From: Sulfuritortus calidifontis
GTDB lineage: Bacteria; Pseudomonadota; Gammaproteobacteria; Burkholderiales; Thiobacillaceae
Reading direction: 5' to 3'
DNA length: 64,000 bases
NCBI RefSeq assembly: GCF_003967275.1
Contig: NZ_AP018721.1
Span: 2,418,001-2,482,000 of the forward strand
Numbering within the stretch: the stretch's first letter is position 1; each line of letters starts with the position of its first letter. Of this stretch, positions 37,143-47,327 are shown piece after piece. The translations under genes and the position numbers were made by a program. Below the pieces are notes generated by a model. It was not told where the DNA came from. It did not search any database and was given only the letters and a program-made list of their open reading frames with translations.

Positions 37143-38324
37143 ATGTCCGTCATTCGCGTGACCGATCTCGATCTCAAGGGCAAGCGTGTCCTGATCCGTG
37201 CCGACCTCAACGTCCCCGTCAAGGAGGGCAAGGTGACCTCGGATGCCCGCATCACCGCCTCCATGCGCACCATCGAGCACTGCCTGAAGGCCGGTGCCAA
37301 GGTGATGGTCACCTCCCACCTGGGCCGCCCGACCGAGGGCGAGTGGTCCGAAGAGGTCTCCTTGAAGCCGGTGGCCGAGAACATCGCCGCCCGCCTGGGC
37401 AAGCCGGTGCGCCTGATCAAGGACTGGGTCGACGGCGGCTTCGAGGTCGCCGAGGGCGAGCTGGTGGTGCTGGAGAACTGCCGCGTGAACAAGGGCGAGA
37501 AGAAGAACGTCGACGAGACCGCGCAGAAATACGCCAAGCTGTGCGACATCTTCGTCATGGACGCCTTCGGCACCGCCCACCGCGCCGAGGCCTCGACCCA
37601 CGGCGTGGCCAAGTTCGCCCCGGTCGCCGCGGCCGGCATCCTGCTGATGGAAGAGCTGGACGCCCTGCAAAAGGCCCTGGCCAACCCGGCCCGGCCGATG
37701 GTCGCCATCGTCGGCGGCTCCAAGGTCTCGACCAAGCTGACCGTGCTGGAGTCCCTGTCCGAGAAGGTCGACCAGCTGGTGGTCGGCGGCGGCATCGCCA
37801 ACACCTTCCTCAAGGCCACCGGCAAGAACGTCGGCAAGTCGCTGTGCGAAGACGACCTGGTGCCCACCGCCAAGTCCCTGATCGAGAAGATGGCCAAGCG
37901 CGGCGCCTCCATCCCCATCGCGGTCGACGTGGTGGTCGGCAAGAAGTTCGATGCCAATGAGCCGGCCGTGCTGAAGGACGCCGGCGCCGTCACCGACGAC
38001 GACATGATCTTCGACATCGGCCCGAAGAGCGCCCAGGAGCTGGTCGACATCATCATGAAGGCCGGCACCGTGGTCTGGAACGGCCCGGTCGGCGTGTTCG
38101 AATTCGACCAGTTCGGCGAAGGCACCAAGGCGATCGCCATGGCCATCGCCAACACCAAGGCCTTCACCCTGGCCGGCGGCGGCGACACCATCGCCGCCAT
38201 CCAGAAGTACGACATCTACGACAAGGTGTCCTACATCTCCACCGCCGGCGGCGCCTTCCTCGAGTACCTCGAGGGCAAGACCCTGCCCGCCGTGGCCATT
38301 CTGGAAGAGCGGGCCAAGGGCTGA
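37143..38324 (+). CDS. pgk: phosphoglycerate kinase
   Basis: Transfers phosphate between 1,3-bisphosphoglycerate and ADP; it runs in reverse in carbon fixation. 393 residues. Substrate-binding signatures are [16 protein letters not shown] near residue 16 and [10 protein letters not shown] near 58. The nucleotide-binding end has [13 protein letters not shown] and [14 protein letters not shown] near 310-325 and GGGDTIAAI near 350. It has an AGGAG box and lies downstream of two heptad-repeat hairpins. Confidence 0.97.
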   Translation: MSVIRVTDLDLKGKRVLIRADLNVPVKEGKVTSDARITASMRTIEHCLKAGAKVMVTSHLGRPTEGEWSEEVSLKPVAENIAARLGKPVRLIKDWVDGGFEVAEGELVVLENCRVNKGEKKNVDETAQKYAKLCDIFVMDAFGTAHRAEASTHGVAKFAPVAAAGILLMEELDALQKALANPARPMVAIVGGSKVSTKLTVLESLSEKVDQLVVGGGIANTFLKATGKNVGKSLCEDDLVPTAKSLIEKMAKRGASIPIAVDVVVGKKFDANEPAVLKDAGAVTDDDMIFDIGPKSAQELVDIIMKAGTVVWNGPVGVFEFDQFGEGTKAIAMAIANTKAFTLAGGGDTIAAIQKYDIYDKVSYISTAGGAFLEYLEGKTLPAVAILEERAKG

Positions 38325-38334
38325 CGCCCGCGGC

Positions 38335-38406
38335 GTGAGGCGTGAGGAGTTAGGCTGTAGGGGTAACCCCCCTTTGCCTCCTCACGCCTAACTTCTTACT
38401 CCTCAC
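38335..38406. repeat. inverted pair of GTGAGGN 7-bp tandem repeats
   Basis: The left arm 38335-38355 reads GTGAGGC, GTGAGGA, GTTAGGC. The right arm (38406 down to 38379 on the - strand) reads GTGAGGA, GTAAGAA, GTTAGGC, GTGAGGA. The arms pair over about 21 bp with a few mismatches. It occupies nearly all of the 91-bp pgk-pyk gap. Confidence 0.8.
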
Positions 38407-38415
38407 TGAGAACAC

Positions 38416-39849
38416 ATGCTACGTAGAACCAAAATCGTCGCCACCCTCGGCCCCGCCTGCGCCGACCCCAAGGTGCTGGACAAGATGGCCGAAGCCGGCG
38501 TGGACGTGGTGCGCCTGAACTTCTCCCACGGCAAACCCGAAGACCACATTCAGCGCGCGGAATTGATCCGCTCCATCGCCAAGACCCGCGCCCGCGCCAT
38601 CGGCGTCCTGGTCGACCTGCAAGGCCCCAAGATCCGCATCGGCAAGTTCAAGGACGGCAAGATCCAGCTCAAGGTCGGCGATCCCTTCATCCTCGACGCC
38701 GACTGCACCCTGGGCGACCAGAGCCGGGTCGGCCTCGACTACAAGGAACTGGTGAAGGACGTTTCCCGCGGCTCCACCCTGATCCTGGACGACGGCCGGA
38801 TCGAGATGTGGGTCGAGGAGGTCAAGGGCAACGAGGTCCACTGCAAGGTCACCCGCGGCGGCGTGCTGTCCAACAACAAGGGCATCAACCGCAAGGGCGG
38901 CGGCCTCTCGGCCGCGGCGCTGACCGAGAAGGACAAGGAAGACATCAAGACCGCGGCCCAGCTCAAGGCCGACTACGTCGCCGTCTCCTTCCCCAAATCG
39001 GCCGCCGACATCCAGGAGGCGCGCGAACTCTTGCAGGCCGCCAAATGCAAGGCCTGGGTCGTGGCCAAGATCGAGCGGGTCGAGGCGATCGAGGCGCTGG
39101 AAGAGATCATCAATGCCTCTGACGCCATCATGGTCGCCCGCGGCGACCTCGGCGTCGAGGTCGGCGATGCCGCCGTGCCGGCCCTGCAGAAGAAGATGAT
39201 CCGCATGGCCCAGGAGCGCAACAAGCTGGTGATCACCGCGACCCAGATGATGGAGTCGATGATCAGCAGCCCGATCCCGACCCGGGCCGAGGTGTCCGAC
39301 GTGGCCAACGCCGTGCTCGACGGCACCGACGCCGTGATGCTGTCGGCCGAAACCGCCGCCGGCCAATACCCGGTGGAGACGGTCGAGGCCATGCACCGGG
39401 TCTGCATCGAGGCGGAAAAGGAGATGGAGCCCTACTTCGAGGGCAAGCTGCTCGACCACGGCTTTTTGCGGGTGGACGAGGCGATCGCCATGTCCGCCGC
39501 CTTCACCGCCCTGCACCTCAACATCAAGGCCATCGCGGCCATGACCCAGTCGGGCTCCACCGCCTTGTGGATGAGCCGGATGTCGACCAACGTACCGATC
39601 TACGCCTTGACACCCGAAACCGAAACCCGTAGAAAAGTCAGTCTTTTCCGCGGTGTCTATCCGATCAACTTCCGGCCTTCCAGCAATGACCGCGATCAGT
39701 TGCTGGCCGAGGCGGAAGACGAACTCCGGCGACGCGGTGCGGTGCGCAACGGCGACCTGATCCTGCTCACCATCGGCGAGCCGATCGGCCGGCCGGGTGG
39801 CACCAACACCCTGAAGATCGTCCGCGTGGGCGAACGGAAAACCGATTGA
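38416..39849 (+). CDS. pyk: pyruvate kinase
   Basis: Converts phosphoenolpyruvate and ADP to pyruvate and ATP. 477 residues, usual bacterial length. The N-terminus is RRTKIVATLGPAC, followed by NFSHG near 36. The active-site loop IMVARGDLGVEVG is near 238, and ATQMMESMISSPIPTRAEV near 275 carries substrate and metal contacts. The C-terminal allosteric domain ends with the TNTLKIVRVGE strand. It lies in an otherwise Calvin-type block and would drain carbon to pyruvate. Confidence 0.97.
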   Translation: MLRRTKIVATLGPACADPKVLDKMAEAGVDVVRLNFSHGKPEDHIQRAELIRSIAKTRARAIGVLVDLQGPKIRIGKFKDGKIQLKVGDPFILDADCTLGDQSRVGLDYKELVKDVSRGSTLILDDGRIEMWVEEVKGNEVHCKVTRGGVLSNNKGINRKGGGLSAAALTEKDKEDIKTAAQLKADYVAVSFPKSAADIQEARELLQAAKCKAWVVAKIERVEAIEALEEIINASDAIMVARGDLGVEVGDAAVPALQKKMIRMAQERNKLVITATQMMESMISSPIPTRAEVSDVANAVLDGTDAVMLSAETAAGQYPVETVEAMHRVCIEAEKEMEPYFEGKLLDHGFLRVDEAIAMSAAFTALHLNIKAIAAMTQSGSTALWMSRMSTNVPIYALTPETETRRKVSLFRGVYPINFRPSSNDRDQLLAEAEDELRRRGAVRNGDLILLTIGEPIGRPGGTNTLKIVRVGERKTD

Positions 39850-39880
39850 TAGCAAGTTAACTTAGATAGGAGTATTTCAG

Positions 39881-40948
39881 ATGGCCCTCATTTCCCTGCG
39901 TCAGCTGCTGGACCATGCCGCCGAACACGGCTACGGCCTGCCCGCCTTCAACGTCAACAACATGGAACAAGTGCGCGCCATCATGGAAGCCGCCGCCGCC
40001 GTCGACTCCCCTGTGATCCTGCAGGGTTCCGCCGGCGCCCGGTCCTATGCCGGCGAGCCCTTCCTGCGCCACCTGATCCTGGCCGCGATCGAGATGTATC
40101 CGCAGATCCCGATCTGCATGCACCAGGACCATGGTGCCTCCCCCAGCATCTGCTTCCGCTCCATCCAGTCCGGCTTCTCGTCCGTGATGATGGACGGCTC
40201 GCTGATGACCGACGGCAAGACCCCGTCGACCTACGAATACAACGTCAACGTCACCCGCCAGGTGGCCGAGCTGGCCCACGCCTGCGGCGTTTCCGTTGAA
40301 GGCGAACTGGGCTGCCTGGGCTCGCTCGAGTCGGGCAAGGCCGGCGAGGAAGACGGTCACGGCGCCGAGGGCACCCTGGACCACAGCCAGCTGCTGACCG
40401 ACCCCGACGAGGCCGCCGACTTCGTGAAGAAGACCAAGGTCGACGCCCTGGCCATCGCCATCGGCACCAGCCACGGCGCATACAAGTTCACCCAGAAGCC
40501 CACCGGCAAGGTGCTGCGCATCGACCGCGTGAAGGAAATCCACGCCCGCATCCCCAACGTGCATCTGGTCATGCACGGCTCCTCCTCGGTGCCGGAAGAC
40601 TGGCTCGCCATCATCAACAGCTACGGTGGCGACATGGGCCAAACCTACGGTGTGCCGGTCAGCGAAATCGTCGAAGGCATCAAGAGCGGCGTGCGCAAGG
40701 TGAACATCGACACCGACCTGCGCATGGCCTCCACCGGCGCCATCCGCAAGCACCTGGCCGAGGACAAGAAGAACTTCGACCCGCGCAAGTTCCTCAAGGA
40801 AGCGACCAAGGCGATGACCGGCATCTGCCAGGCCCGCTACGAGGCCTTCGGCTCCGCCGGCATGGCCAGCAAGATCGGCAAGGTCTACAGCCTGGAGGAG
40901 ATGCAGAAGCGCTACGACAAGGGCGAGCTCGACCCCAAGGTCAACTAA
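39881..40948 (+). CDS. fba: class II fructose-bisphosphate aldolase (Calvin-cycle subtype)
   Basis: Zinc-dependent aldolase, 355 residues, matching the CbbA/Fba Calvin-subtype length. Zinc ligands are visible in CMHQDHGAS near residue 83 and in [11 protein letters not shown] near 230. The Glu-rich element [13 protein letters not shown] lies near 140. It joins triose phosphates to fructose- or sedoheptulose-bisphosphate. The gene follows pyk by 31 bp with TAGGAG as ribosome binding site and is closed by a strong terminator. cbbA is an alternative symbol. Confidence 0.95.
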   Translation: MALISLRQLLDHAAEHGYGLPAFNVNNMEQVRAIMEAAAAVDSPVILQGSAGARSYAGEPFLRHLILAAIEMYPQIPICMHQDHGASPSICFRSIQSGFSSVMMDGSLMTDGKTPSTYEYNVNVTRQVAELAHACGVSVEGELGCLGSLESGKAGEEDGHGAEGTLDHSQLLTDPDEAADFVKKTKVDALAIAIGTSHGAYKFTQKPTGKVLRIDRVKEIHARIPNVHLVMHGSSSVPEDWLAIINSYGGDMGQTYGVPVSEIVEGIKSGVRKVNIDTDLRMASTGAIRKHLAEDKKNFDPRKFLKEATKAMTGICQARYEAFGSAGMASKIGKVYSLEEMQKRYDKGELDPKVN

Positions 40949-40961
40949 TACGCCACCCAGA

Positions 40962-40995
40962 ACAAAAGGCGGCTTCGGCCGCCTTTTGTCTTTGG
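40962..40995 (+). terminator. rho-independent terminator after fba
   Basis: A perfect 12-bp stem ACAAAAGGCGGC / GCCGCCTTTTGT with a TTCG tetraloop at 40962-40989, followed by CTTT. The A-rich 5' side and T-rich 3' side make it potentially bidirectional. It ends the tkt-fba block. Confidence 0.85.
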
Positions 40996-41004
40996 CGCGG
41001 TCGT

Positions 41005-41065
41005 CAGTCGACAGTTCGCAGTCGGCAGACGCGCGATTTTCCTGCAAACTGCTGACTGCCTACTG
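41005..41065. repeat. inverted pair of CAGTNNN 7-bp tandem repeats
   Basis: The left arm 41005-41032 reads CAGTCGA, CAGTTCG, CAGTCGG, CAGACGC. The right arm on the - strand (41065 down to 41042) reads CAGTAGG, CAGTCAG, CAGTTTG, CAG. The first four bases are conserved and the last three vary. It lies between the fba terminator and purC. Confidence 0.75.
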
Positions 41066-41078
41066 ACCACTTGCCCTT

Positions 41079-41960
41079 ATGACCGACGCCCTCTACGAGA
41101 CCTCCATTCAGAGTCTGCCCTTGATCCACAAAGGCAAGGTGCGCGACATCTACGCCATCGACGACAAGCGCATGCTCATCGTCACCACCGACCGCCTGTC
41201 GGCCTTCGACGTCGTTCTGCCCACGCCCATCCCGGGCAAGGGCAAGGTGCTCACCGCGGTGTCCAACTTCTGGTTCAACAAGCTCCAGCACATCCTGCCC
41301 AACCAACTGACCGGCGACAAAGCGGAGGACGTGGTGGCGCCGGGCGAGCGCGATCAGGTCGCGGGCCGCGCCATCGTGGTCAAGCGGCTCAAGGCCCTGC
41401 CGATCGAGGCCATCGTCCGCGGCTATCTGGTCGGCACCGGCTGGAACGACTATCAGAAGACCGGCAAGGTCTGCGGCATCGCCCTGCCGGCCGGCCTGCA
41501 ACAAGCGAGCCGCCTGCCCGAGCCGCTGTTCACGCCATCGACCAAGGCGGCGGTGGGCGCGCACGACGAGAATATCGATTTCGCCCAGTGTGAGCAGTTG
41601 CTGGGCGCGGGGCTCGCGGCCCAGGTGCGCGAGGCCGCCCTTGCCCTGTACAAGACGGCGGCGGAGTATGCACTCACCCGCGGCATCATCATCGCCGACA
41701 CCAAGTTCGAGTTCGGCCTGGACGAGAACGGCACCCTGACCCTGATCGACGAGGCGCTGACGCCGGACTCCTCCCGTTTCTGGCCGGCCGACCAGTATCA
41801 GGTCGGCAGCAACCCGCCCAGCTTCGACAAGCAGTACGTGCGCGACTGGCTGGTGAGTTCCGGCTGGAACAAGCAGCCGCCAGGACCGGAACTGCCGGCC
41901 GAAGTGGTGCAGAAGACAGCGGAGAAATACGCCGAGGCATTGCGCCGGCTGACGGCCTGA
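41079..41960 (+). CDS. purC: SAICAR synthase (phosphoribosylaminoimidazole-succinocarboxamide synthase)
   Basis: ATP-dependent purine synthesis step joining CAIR and aspartate. 293 residues, the longer type common in betaproteobacteria. Visible signatures are [21 protein letters not shown] near residue 15, [10 protein letters not shown] near 112, and [18 protein letters not shown] near 210. It starts 13 bp after a heptad-repeat hairpin and ends only 6 bp from the convergent GGDEF-EAL gene. Confidence 0.96.
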   Translation: MTDALYETSIQSLPLIHKGKVRDIYAIDDKRMLIVTTDRLSAFDVVLPTPIPGKGKVLTAVSNFWFNKLQHILPNQLTGDKAEDVVAPGERDQVAGRAIVVKRLKALPIEAIVRGYLVGTGWNDYQKTGKVCGIALPAGLQQASRLPEPLFTPSTKAAVGAHDENIDFAQCEQLLGAGLAAQVREAALALYKTAAEYALTRGIIIADTKFEFGLDENGTLTLIDEALTPDSSRFWPADQYQVGSNPPSFDKQYVRDWLVSSGWNKQPPGPELPAEVVQKTAEKYAEALRRLTA

Positions 41961-41966
41961 GCCGGC

Positions 41967-44900
41967 TCAGGTCCAGTCGATCGCCTCCGGCACCGTGGGC
42001 CGGCCGTAGAAATAACCCTGGGCCTGCTGGCAGCCCAGCTTGTTCAGCAGCGCAACCTGGGCCTCGTTCTCCACCCCCTCGGCGATGGTGCGCAGACCCA
42101 GGCTGTCGGCCAGGGCGATCACCGCGCGGGTGATCGCGGCATCTTCTTCGTCCATCGGCAAGTCGCGAACGAAGGAGCGGTCGATCTTCAGGCGATCGAT
42201 CGGCAGTCGCTTGAGATAGGCCAGCGAGGAATAGCCGGTGCCGAAATCGTCGATCGAGAGAAAGATCCCGAGGTCGCTCAGCTGCTTGAGCACGGCCACC
42301 GTCGACTCCGCCTGATCCATGACCAGGCCTTCGGTCACCTCGATCTCCAAGCGGTCCGGCGGCAGCCGGGTTTCGCCCAGCACCCGGCGCACGGTGGCGA
42401 CGAAGTCGCTGCGCTGAATCTGCGGCCCCGCCACGTTGACGGCGATGTTCTCCAGGGCGATGCCCTGGTCCAGCCATTGCCGGGCCTGGCGGCAGGCCTC
42501 GTGCAAAACCCATTCGCCGATGTCGATGATCAGACCGGTATCCTCGGCAATGGAGATGAAACGATCGGGCATGACCATACCGCGCTCGGGATGCTGCCAG
42601 CGGATCAGCGCCTCGACGCCGACGATGCGGCCGGATTTCAGGTCGATTTGAGGCTGGTAATGCAAGAGGAACTCCCGCCGCTGCAGGGCGCTGCGCAGGT
42701 CGGTCTCCAGCCGCACCCGCTCCATCGCCTCCAGGGTCAGCGCCTGGGTGTAGAAGCTGTAGGCATTGCGGCCGGATGACTTGGCCCGGTACATCGCGGC
42801 ATCGGCGTTGCTGACCAGGGCCTCGGGCGTGGCTGCGTCGCGCGGGTAGAGGCTGATGCCGATGCTGGCGGTCACATACAGTTCATGGCCGCGGATCAGG
42901 TAAGGCTGGGCCAGCACTTGCAGGATCTTGCCGGCCAGTTGTGCCGCATCCTGCTCATGCCGCAGGCGCTCGATCATGATGATGAACTCGTCGCCGCCCA
43001 TCCGTGCCCGGGTGTCGTCCTGCCGCAGCACCTCGTTCAAGCGCTGAGCGACCTCCCGGATCAGCTTGTCGCCGACCAAGTGACCGAGGCTGTCGTTGAT
43101 GTGCTTGAACCGGTCGAGGTCGAGGAACAGCACCGCCAGCTGGCTCTGCTCGCGCTTGGCATGGCTCAGCGCCTGATGCAGGCGATCGAAGAATAGCAAC
43201 CGGTTGGGCAGGTCGGTCAGCGGGTCGTGATGGGCAAGGTGGGCCAGCTCGGCCTGCGACTGCACGATGCCGCTGATGTCCGAGAAGACCGAGACGTAAT
43301 GCGTCAGCTGGCCCCCTTCGTTGCGCACGGCGCTGATGGTCTGCCAGGCCGGAAAGACCTCGCCGTTCTTGCGCCGGTTCCAGATCTCGCCCTGCCAATG
43401 GCCGGTCCGGAGCAGGTTGGCCCAAATGCTCTGGTAGAACTGGGCGTCGTGCCGCTCGGACTTCCATATGCGCGGGTTGCGGCCGACCACCTCCTCGCTG
43501 CTGTAGCCCATGATCTTGCTGAAGGCGGCGTTGACCTCGACGATGTTGCCCTGCGGGTCGGCGATGATGACGCCATCCTTGGTGCTGGTCAGGGCCTGGG
43601 CGGCCAGCTGCAGCCGCTCTTCCAGCCGCTTGCTTTCGGTGATGTCCTGGGTGGTGCCGAGGATGCTGCGGACCAGGCCGTGCTTGTCGACCTGCGCCTC
43701 GGCCTGCTGGCGCACGATGCGCTCGGTGCCGTCCGGCCAGAGCACGCGATGGGTCAGCTCATAAGGCCCGGTGTGCCCCTGCTGGGCCGCACTGAGCACG
43801 GCCTGCAGCCGCATCCGGTCATCCGGGTGCACCGCCGCCATGAAGTTTTCCAGATTGGCCTCGACCGCGTTCGGCTCGTAGCCCAGGCAGCGAAACTCCT
43901 GGTCCGACCAGAGCGCCTGGCCGCTGGACAAATCCAGCTCCCAGCTGCCGACCCGTGCGATGCGCTGCGCCTCGTTCAGGCGGCTGGCACGCCGGCCCGA
44001 TTCGGCATTGGCCTGCGACAGCCGATCAGCCAGGAGCGCCAGCTTGCGCGCGGTGGCAACCCGCCGGTAGGTGTCGAAGGCGAACAGCAGGGTGAGCAGC
44101 AGGCCGATGCCCAGCACCCAGTAATGCCGCCGCGAGCCGAACTCGGCATAGAAGGCCGGCGCCGGCGCAAAGATCATCTGCCAGTCGCGACCGGGCACCT
44201 GGATCGAAACCGACCAATGAGCACCCCGCTTGGCCTCGGCCAGCGACAAGGGGCCGCCCGTGGTCCGCGTACGCGAGGAGTGGCCATAAATCAGAGCATC
44301 ATTGGCCGCGCGGTCGACGATATAGACATCGAGCCCGGTCGGCGGGCTGTCGGCGAGCACGCCGGCAAGTATCCGCTCGATCTTGACGACGGCAGCGACA
44401 TAACCGCGCAAGGCGGCCCGTCGCTGACCGACCGTCTCCAGCGGCTTGCCCAGCCGGTATACCGGCCGATAGAGCACGACCGCTTGGAGATTGCCGCCAC
44501 CCTGCACCAAGGTGAACTGGGCACTGGCCACGATGCCGCCACTATCGCGAGCGGCTTCCATCGCCCGCTTGCCCTCCGGCCTGGCTGCCGCATCCAGGCC
44601 GAAGGCCGCCGCGTTCGGCGCGAAGGGCTCGGCATAAAACACCGGGAAATACTCCGACCGCTCGCCGGCCGGCAACAATCGGCCATCCGGCCCGGGCTCG
44701 CTCAAGCGGGCACCAGGCTTGATCAGGTCCAGCTCCCGCTCGAACGCGGCCCGCCCGGCCCAAGCCACCCGCGGCAACCATTGCAGCGACAGCAGTTCGG
44801 CATGGGCATTCAAGGGTCCGGCCGTGAAGCGGGCGAATTCCTGCCGATCGACATCTTGAGAGGACTCGAACAGGCTGTTGAGCGAGGCGACGGTCTCGAT

Positions 44901-45116
44901 GCTGCGATTGAGCCCGAATTGGAAGCTGGCCGCCTCGTGGTCGGCACGCCATTCCAGTTGGCGCTCAAAATGGTGTTGCTCATCCTCCAGCACCGTCAAC
45001 GCCGTCCAGGCAGTCAGCGCGCCGCCGAAAAGGACCGTCACGAGCACACCCAGATAGGGTTTGAGCGAGGTGCGCGGGTTGACGGTGAGCGCGTGCATTT
45101 CAGAAAGCCGGGTCAC
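41967..45116 (-). CDS. CHASE-PAS-PAS-GGDEF-EAL c-di-GMP enzyme
   Basis: A 1049-residue inner-membrane sensor. TM near residues 22-42 and 325-345 flank a periplasmic CHASE domain (for example [19 protein letters not shown]). Cytoplasmic PAS/PAC domains lie at ~375-490 and ~500-620, GGDEF at ~630-790, and EAL at ~800-1049. The cyclase motif RMGGDEF is intact with an RxxD inhibitory site (RQDD) five residues before it. EAL residues [15 protein letters not shown] and EGVE are present. Both activities look possible. The GTG at 45116 has AGGG five bases upstream and is preferred to the ATG six codons later. The ligand is unknown. Confidence 0.92.
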   Translation of the reverse strand: MTRLSEMHALTVNPRTSLKPYLGVLVTVLFGGALTAWTALTVLEDEQHHFERQLEWRADHEAASFQFGLNRSIETVASLNSLFESSQDVDRQEFARFTAGPLNAHAELLSLQWLPRVAWAGRAAFERELDLIKPGARLSEPGPDGRLLPAGERSEYFPVFYAEPFAPNAAAFGLDAAARPEGKRAMEAARDSGGIVASAQFTLVQGGGNLQAVVLYRPVYRLGKPLETVGQRRAALRGYVAAVVKIERILAGVLADSPPTGLDVYIVDRAANDALIYGHSSRTRTTGGPLSLAEAKRGAHWSVSIQVPGRDWQMIFAPAPAFYAEFGSRRHYWVLGIGLLLTLLFAFDTYRRVATARKLALLADRLSQANAESGRRASRLNEAQRIARVGSWELDLSSGQALWSDQEFRCLGYEPNAVEANLENFMAAVHPDDRMRLQAVLSAAQQGHTGPYELTHRVLWPDGTERIVRQQAEAQVDKHGLVRSILGTTQDITESKRLEERLQLAAQALTSTKDGVIIADPQGNIVEVNAAFSKIMGYSSEEVVGRNPRIWKSERHDAQFYQSIWANLLRTGHWQGEIWNRRKNGEVFPAWQTISAVRNEGGQLTHYVSVFSDISGIVQSQAELAHLAHHDPLTDLPNRLLFFDRLHQALSHAKREQSQLAVLFLDLDRFKHINDSLGHLVGDKLIREVAQRLNEVLRQDDTRARMGGDEFIIMIERLRHEQDAAQLAGKILQVLAQPYLIRGHELYVTASIGISLYPRDAATPEALVSNADAAMYRAKSSGRNAYSFYTQALTLEAMERVRLETDLRSALQRREFLLHYQPQIDLKSGRIVGVEALIRWQHPERGMVMPDRFISIAEDTGLIIDIGEWVLHEACRQARQWLDQGIALENIAVNVAGPQIQRSDFVATVRRVLGETRLPPDRLEIEVTEGLVMDQAESTVAVLKQLSDLGIFLSIDDFGTGYSSLAYLKRLPIDRLKIDRSFVRDLPMDEEDAAITRAVIALADSLGLRTIAEGVENEAQVALLNKLGCQQAQGYFYGRPTVPEAIDWT

Positions 45117-45153
45117 AATGACCCTGCATGATAGCAGCGCGATTGGATGTGAC

Positions 45154-46719
45154 TCAGGCCGGCGCGCGTGGACGCCGCATCTGTCCGCTCACTATGCGGT
45201 ATTCATACAACCGGCATTCCAACGGGCCATTGAACAGCGGCGTGCGTCGGCTTGCCTTGAGACCGATGTGCTTGGCCAGTTCGACATCGGCCGAGAGCAG
45301 GTAGGCATTCCAGCCGGCGAATCGGCGTTTGAGGTTGTCGCCCAGGCCTTGGTAGAAAGCGGCCATGTCCTCGTGTTCGAGACGCACGCCGTAGGGCGGA
45401 TTGCTGACGATAACGCCGACCCGCGCCGGCGCTTCCACCTCCAGGGCATCGGCCTCGCGCAGGGTGACGCATTCGAGCAGGCCGGCTGCGCGCAGATTGG
45501 TCTCGGTCGCATGGACCATGCGCGGGTCGATGTCACAGCCATAGATCGGCAGCGCACGTTTTTCCTTCTGCTCGGCCTGGGCGTTCTTGCGCAGCCGCGC
45601 CCACTCGACCCGATCGAAGCTGTTGAGGTTCTCGAAGGCGAAGTGGCGCCTGAGCCCTGGCGCGATGTTCAGTGCCATCAGCACCGCCTCCAACAGAATG
45701 GTGCCGCCGCCCATCATCGGGTCGAGCAGCGGCATCTTTGGGGTCCAACCCGCCAGGCGCAACATGCCGGCGGCCAGGTTCTCGTTGAGCGGTGCCTTGG
45801 CTGCCTGCACCCGGTAGCCGCGGCGGTTGAGCGGCTCGCCGGTGAGGTCGAGGTAGAGCGTATAGCTGTCCTCGGTCAGGTAGAGCAGGATGGGCACGTC
45901 GGGCGTGCGGGCATCGACATCGGGCCGTGCGCCGGTGAGGTCGCGGAAGCGGTCGCACACCGCATCCTTGATCTTGAGCGAGGCGAAGTTGAGGCTCTTG
46001 AGCGGACAGCGATGGGCGACCGTGGTGACGGCGATGGTGCGGCCGAGGGGAAACCACTCGGGCCAGGGCAGTTCGCGCGCGGCCCGGTAGAGATCGTCTT
46101 CGTTTTTGTAATGTCCGTGCGCCACCTGCTGCAGCACGCGAATGGCCAGGCGCGACCAGAGGTTGATCTTCCAGGCCTGGGCGATTTCGCCGGTAAACCT
46201 GACGCCGCCGGAACCCGCCTCGACCGCCTCCGTGCCAAGTTCGGCGAGCTCCCGCGCCAGTTCCTGCTCCAGACCGCGCGGGCCGGCGACGAAGAAATGT
46301 TGCGGGCCGGCGGCCGCCTTGCGCGCAGGCTGCGGCCGCCTCTGCTCGCGCTCCTTGTCGCCGCGAACCGGATGGCGCCGCGCTGCGTCGCGCCCCGAGC
46401 GCAGCTTGCGCTCGACACCCTCCTCATGGCGCGCCCCTTGCCCGCTGCGGGGCGGATGCGTCTGGGGCCCCGCCTTCGGCCGGCCACGGCGGCGCGACTG
46501 ATCCGCCGCCGGCCCGGCCGCTTTATCCACGCGCGCCACCGGCTCTTCCACCGGCTCCGGCAAATCGCTACCCTTCAGGGCCCGCCGCTGGCGCAGCGGC
46601 AGATGACTGCCGCGCACCGGCCGCCGCGATTTGGCCGGGGCCGAAACTTCCGGGGTGGATTCGCTGTCCTGCTTGATGATGCGCAAGACCTTGCGTTTGG
46701 ACGAAGATGACGAAGACAA
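45154..46719 (-). CDS. rlmL: THUMP-domain 23S rRNA guanine-N2 methyltransferase (RlmL-like)
   Basis: A class I methyltransferase of the RlmL/YcbY N-terminal type that modifies G2445 of 23S rRNA. The THUMP region runs from ~residue 140 ([21 protein letters not shown]). The catalytic domain has [17 protein letters not shown] near 325 and the NPPY motif ([15 protein letters not shown]) near 435. Residues 1-135 are an Arg/Pro/Ser-rich basic tail, predicted disordered and unusual for the family. The TTG at 46719 overlaps the divergent tlpA-like start by 13 bp, so the true start may be further in. The C-terminal RlmK half of E. coli RlmKL is absent. Confidence 0.85.
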   Translation of the reverse strand: MSSSSSSKRKVLRIIKQDSESTPEVSAPAKSRRPVRGSHLPLRQRRALKGSDLPEPVEEPVARVDKAAGPAADQSRRRGRPKAGPQTHPPRSGQGARHEEGVERKLRSGRDAARRHPVRGDKEREQRRPQPARKAAAGPQHFFVAGPRGLEQELARELAELGTEAVEAGSGGVRFTGEIAQAWKINLWSRLAIRVLQQVAHGHYKNEDDLYRAARELPWPEWFPLGRTIAVTTVAHRCPLKSLNFASLKIKDAVCDRFRDLTGARPDVDARTPDVPILLYLTEDSYTLYLDLTGEPLNRRGYRVQAAKAPLNENLAAGMLRLAGWTPKMPLLDPMMGGGTILLEAVLMALNIAPGLRRHFAFENLNSFDRVEWARLRKNAQAEQKEKRALPIYGCDIDPRMVHATETNLRAAGLLECVTLREADALEVEAPARVGVIVSNPPYGVRLEHEDMAAFYQGLGDNLKRRFAGWNAYLLSADVELAKHIGLKASRRTPLFNGPLECRLYEYRIVSGQMRRPRAPA

Positions 46720-47327
46720 GTTGGTTCCTGCAAAAACTCAAGGCGAATGGGCTCACCCTACTGCTGATCGGGCTGATCGTCTACTTCTGGTTCCGGCCGC
46801 CGGCCTCGGTCGACCACCTGCACCTGCCGGCACCCGAGGTCAACATCAGCACACCGGCAGGGGAGAAGCCCTTGTCGGCCTGGCGCGGCCAGGTGCTGCT
46901 GGTCAATTTCTGGGCCACCTGGTGTCCCTATTGCCGGCACGAAATGCCGGCCATGCAGGCCTTCTATCAGGCGCACAAGCACGAAGGGTTCGAGATTCTG
47001 GCCTTGAGCCTGGACGCAAACCAGGCCGAGGTCGATGCCTTCATGCGCGAGAAGGATTACAGCTTCCCGGCACCGCTGGCGCTCGCCGGCACCAGCCAGC
47101 AGTTCGGCGGCGTCGACAAGGTGCCGACCTCCTTCGTCATCGACCGGCGCGGCGTCATCCGGCACAAGATCAGCGGCCAGGTGCACCGGGCGCGGCTGGA
47201 GGAACTGGTGCTGCCCCTGCTCGCGGAACGCCCTGATTCGTCGGCTCCGGTCGCGCAGCCTACGGCACGACCGGAGCGGCCGGCGCGCCCGCCTGCCATT
47301 GCAGGCGCGGGGCCAGCGCCGCGGTGA
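46707..47327 (+). CDS. TlpA-like membrane-anchored thioredoxin
   Basis: A periplasm-facing thiol-disulfide protein of 206 residues. One N-terminal TM helix (~15-28) is followed by a TlpA-like thioredoxin fold with NFWATWCPYCRHEMPAM near residues 67-83 (active site CPYC) and the cis-Pro loop DKVPTSFVIDRRG near 135. Such proteins serve cytochrome c maturation or general periplasmic reduction. Its last ~30 residues are Pro/Ala/Arg-rich, lie outside the fold, and are encoded opposite the end of apbE (68-bp convergent overlap). The first codons overlap the divergent rlmL start. Confidence 0.85.
   Translation: MTKTSWFLQKLKANGLTLLLIGLIVYFWFRPPASVDHLHLPAPEVNISTPAGEKPLSAWRGQVLLVNFWATWCPYCRHEMPAMQAFYQAHKHEGFEILALSLDANQAEVDAFMREKDYSFPAPLALAGTSQQFGGVDKVPTSFVIDRRGVIRHKISGQVHRARLEELVLPLLAERPDSSAPVAQPTARPERPARPPAIAGAGPAPR

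Noticed and set aside
43227-45131. A 634-codon + strand frame
   Set aside because: Antisense to the CHASE-PAS-GGDEF-EAL gene, with shadow-frame composition and no motif.
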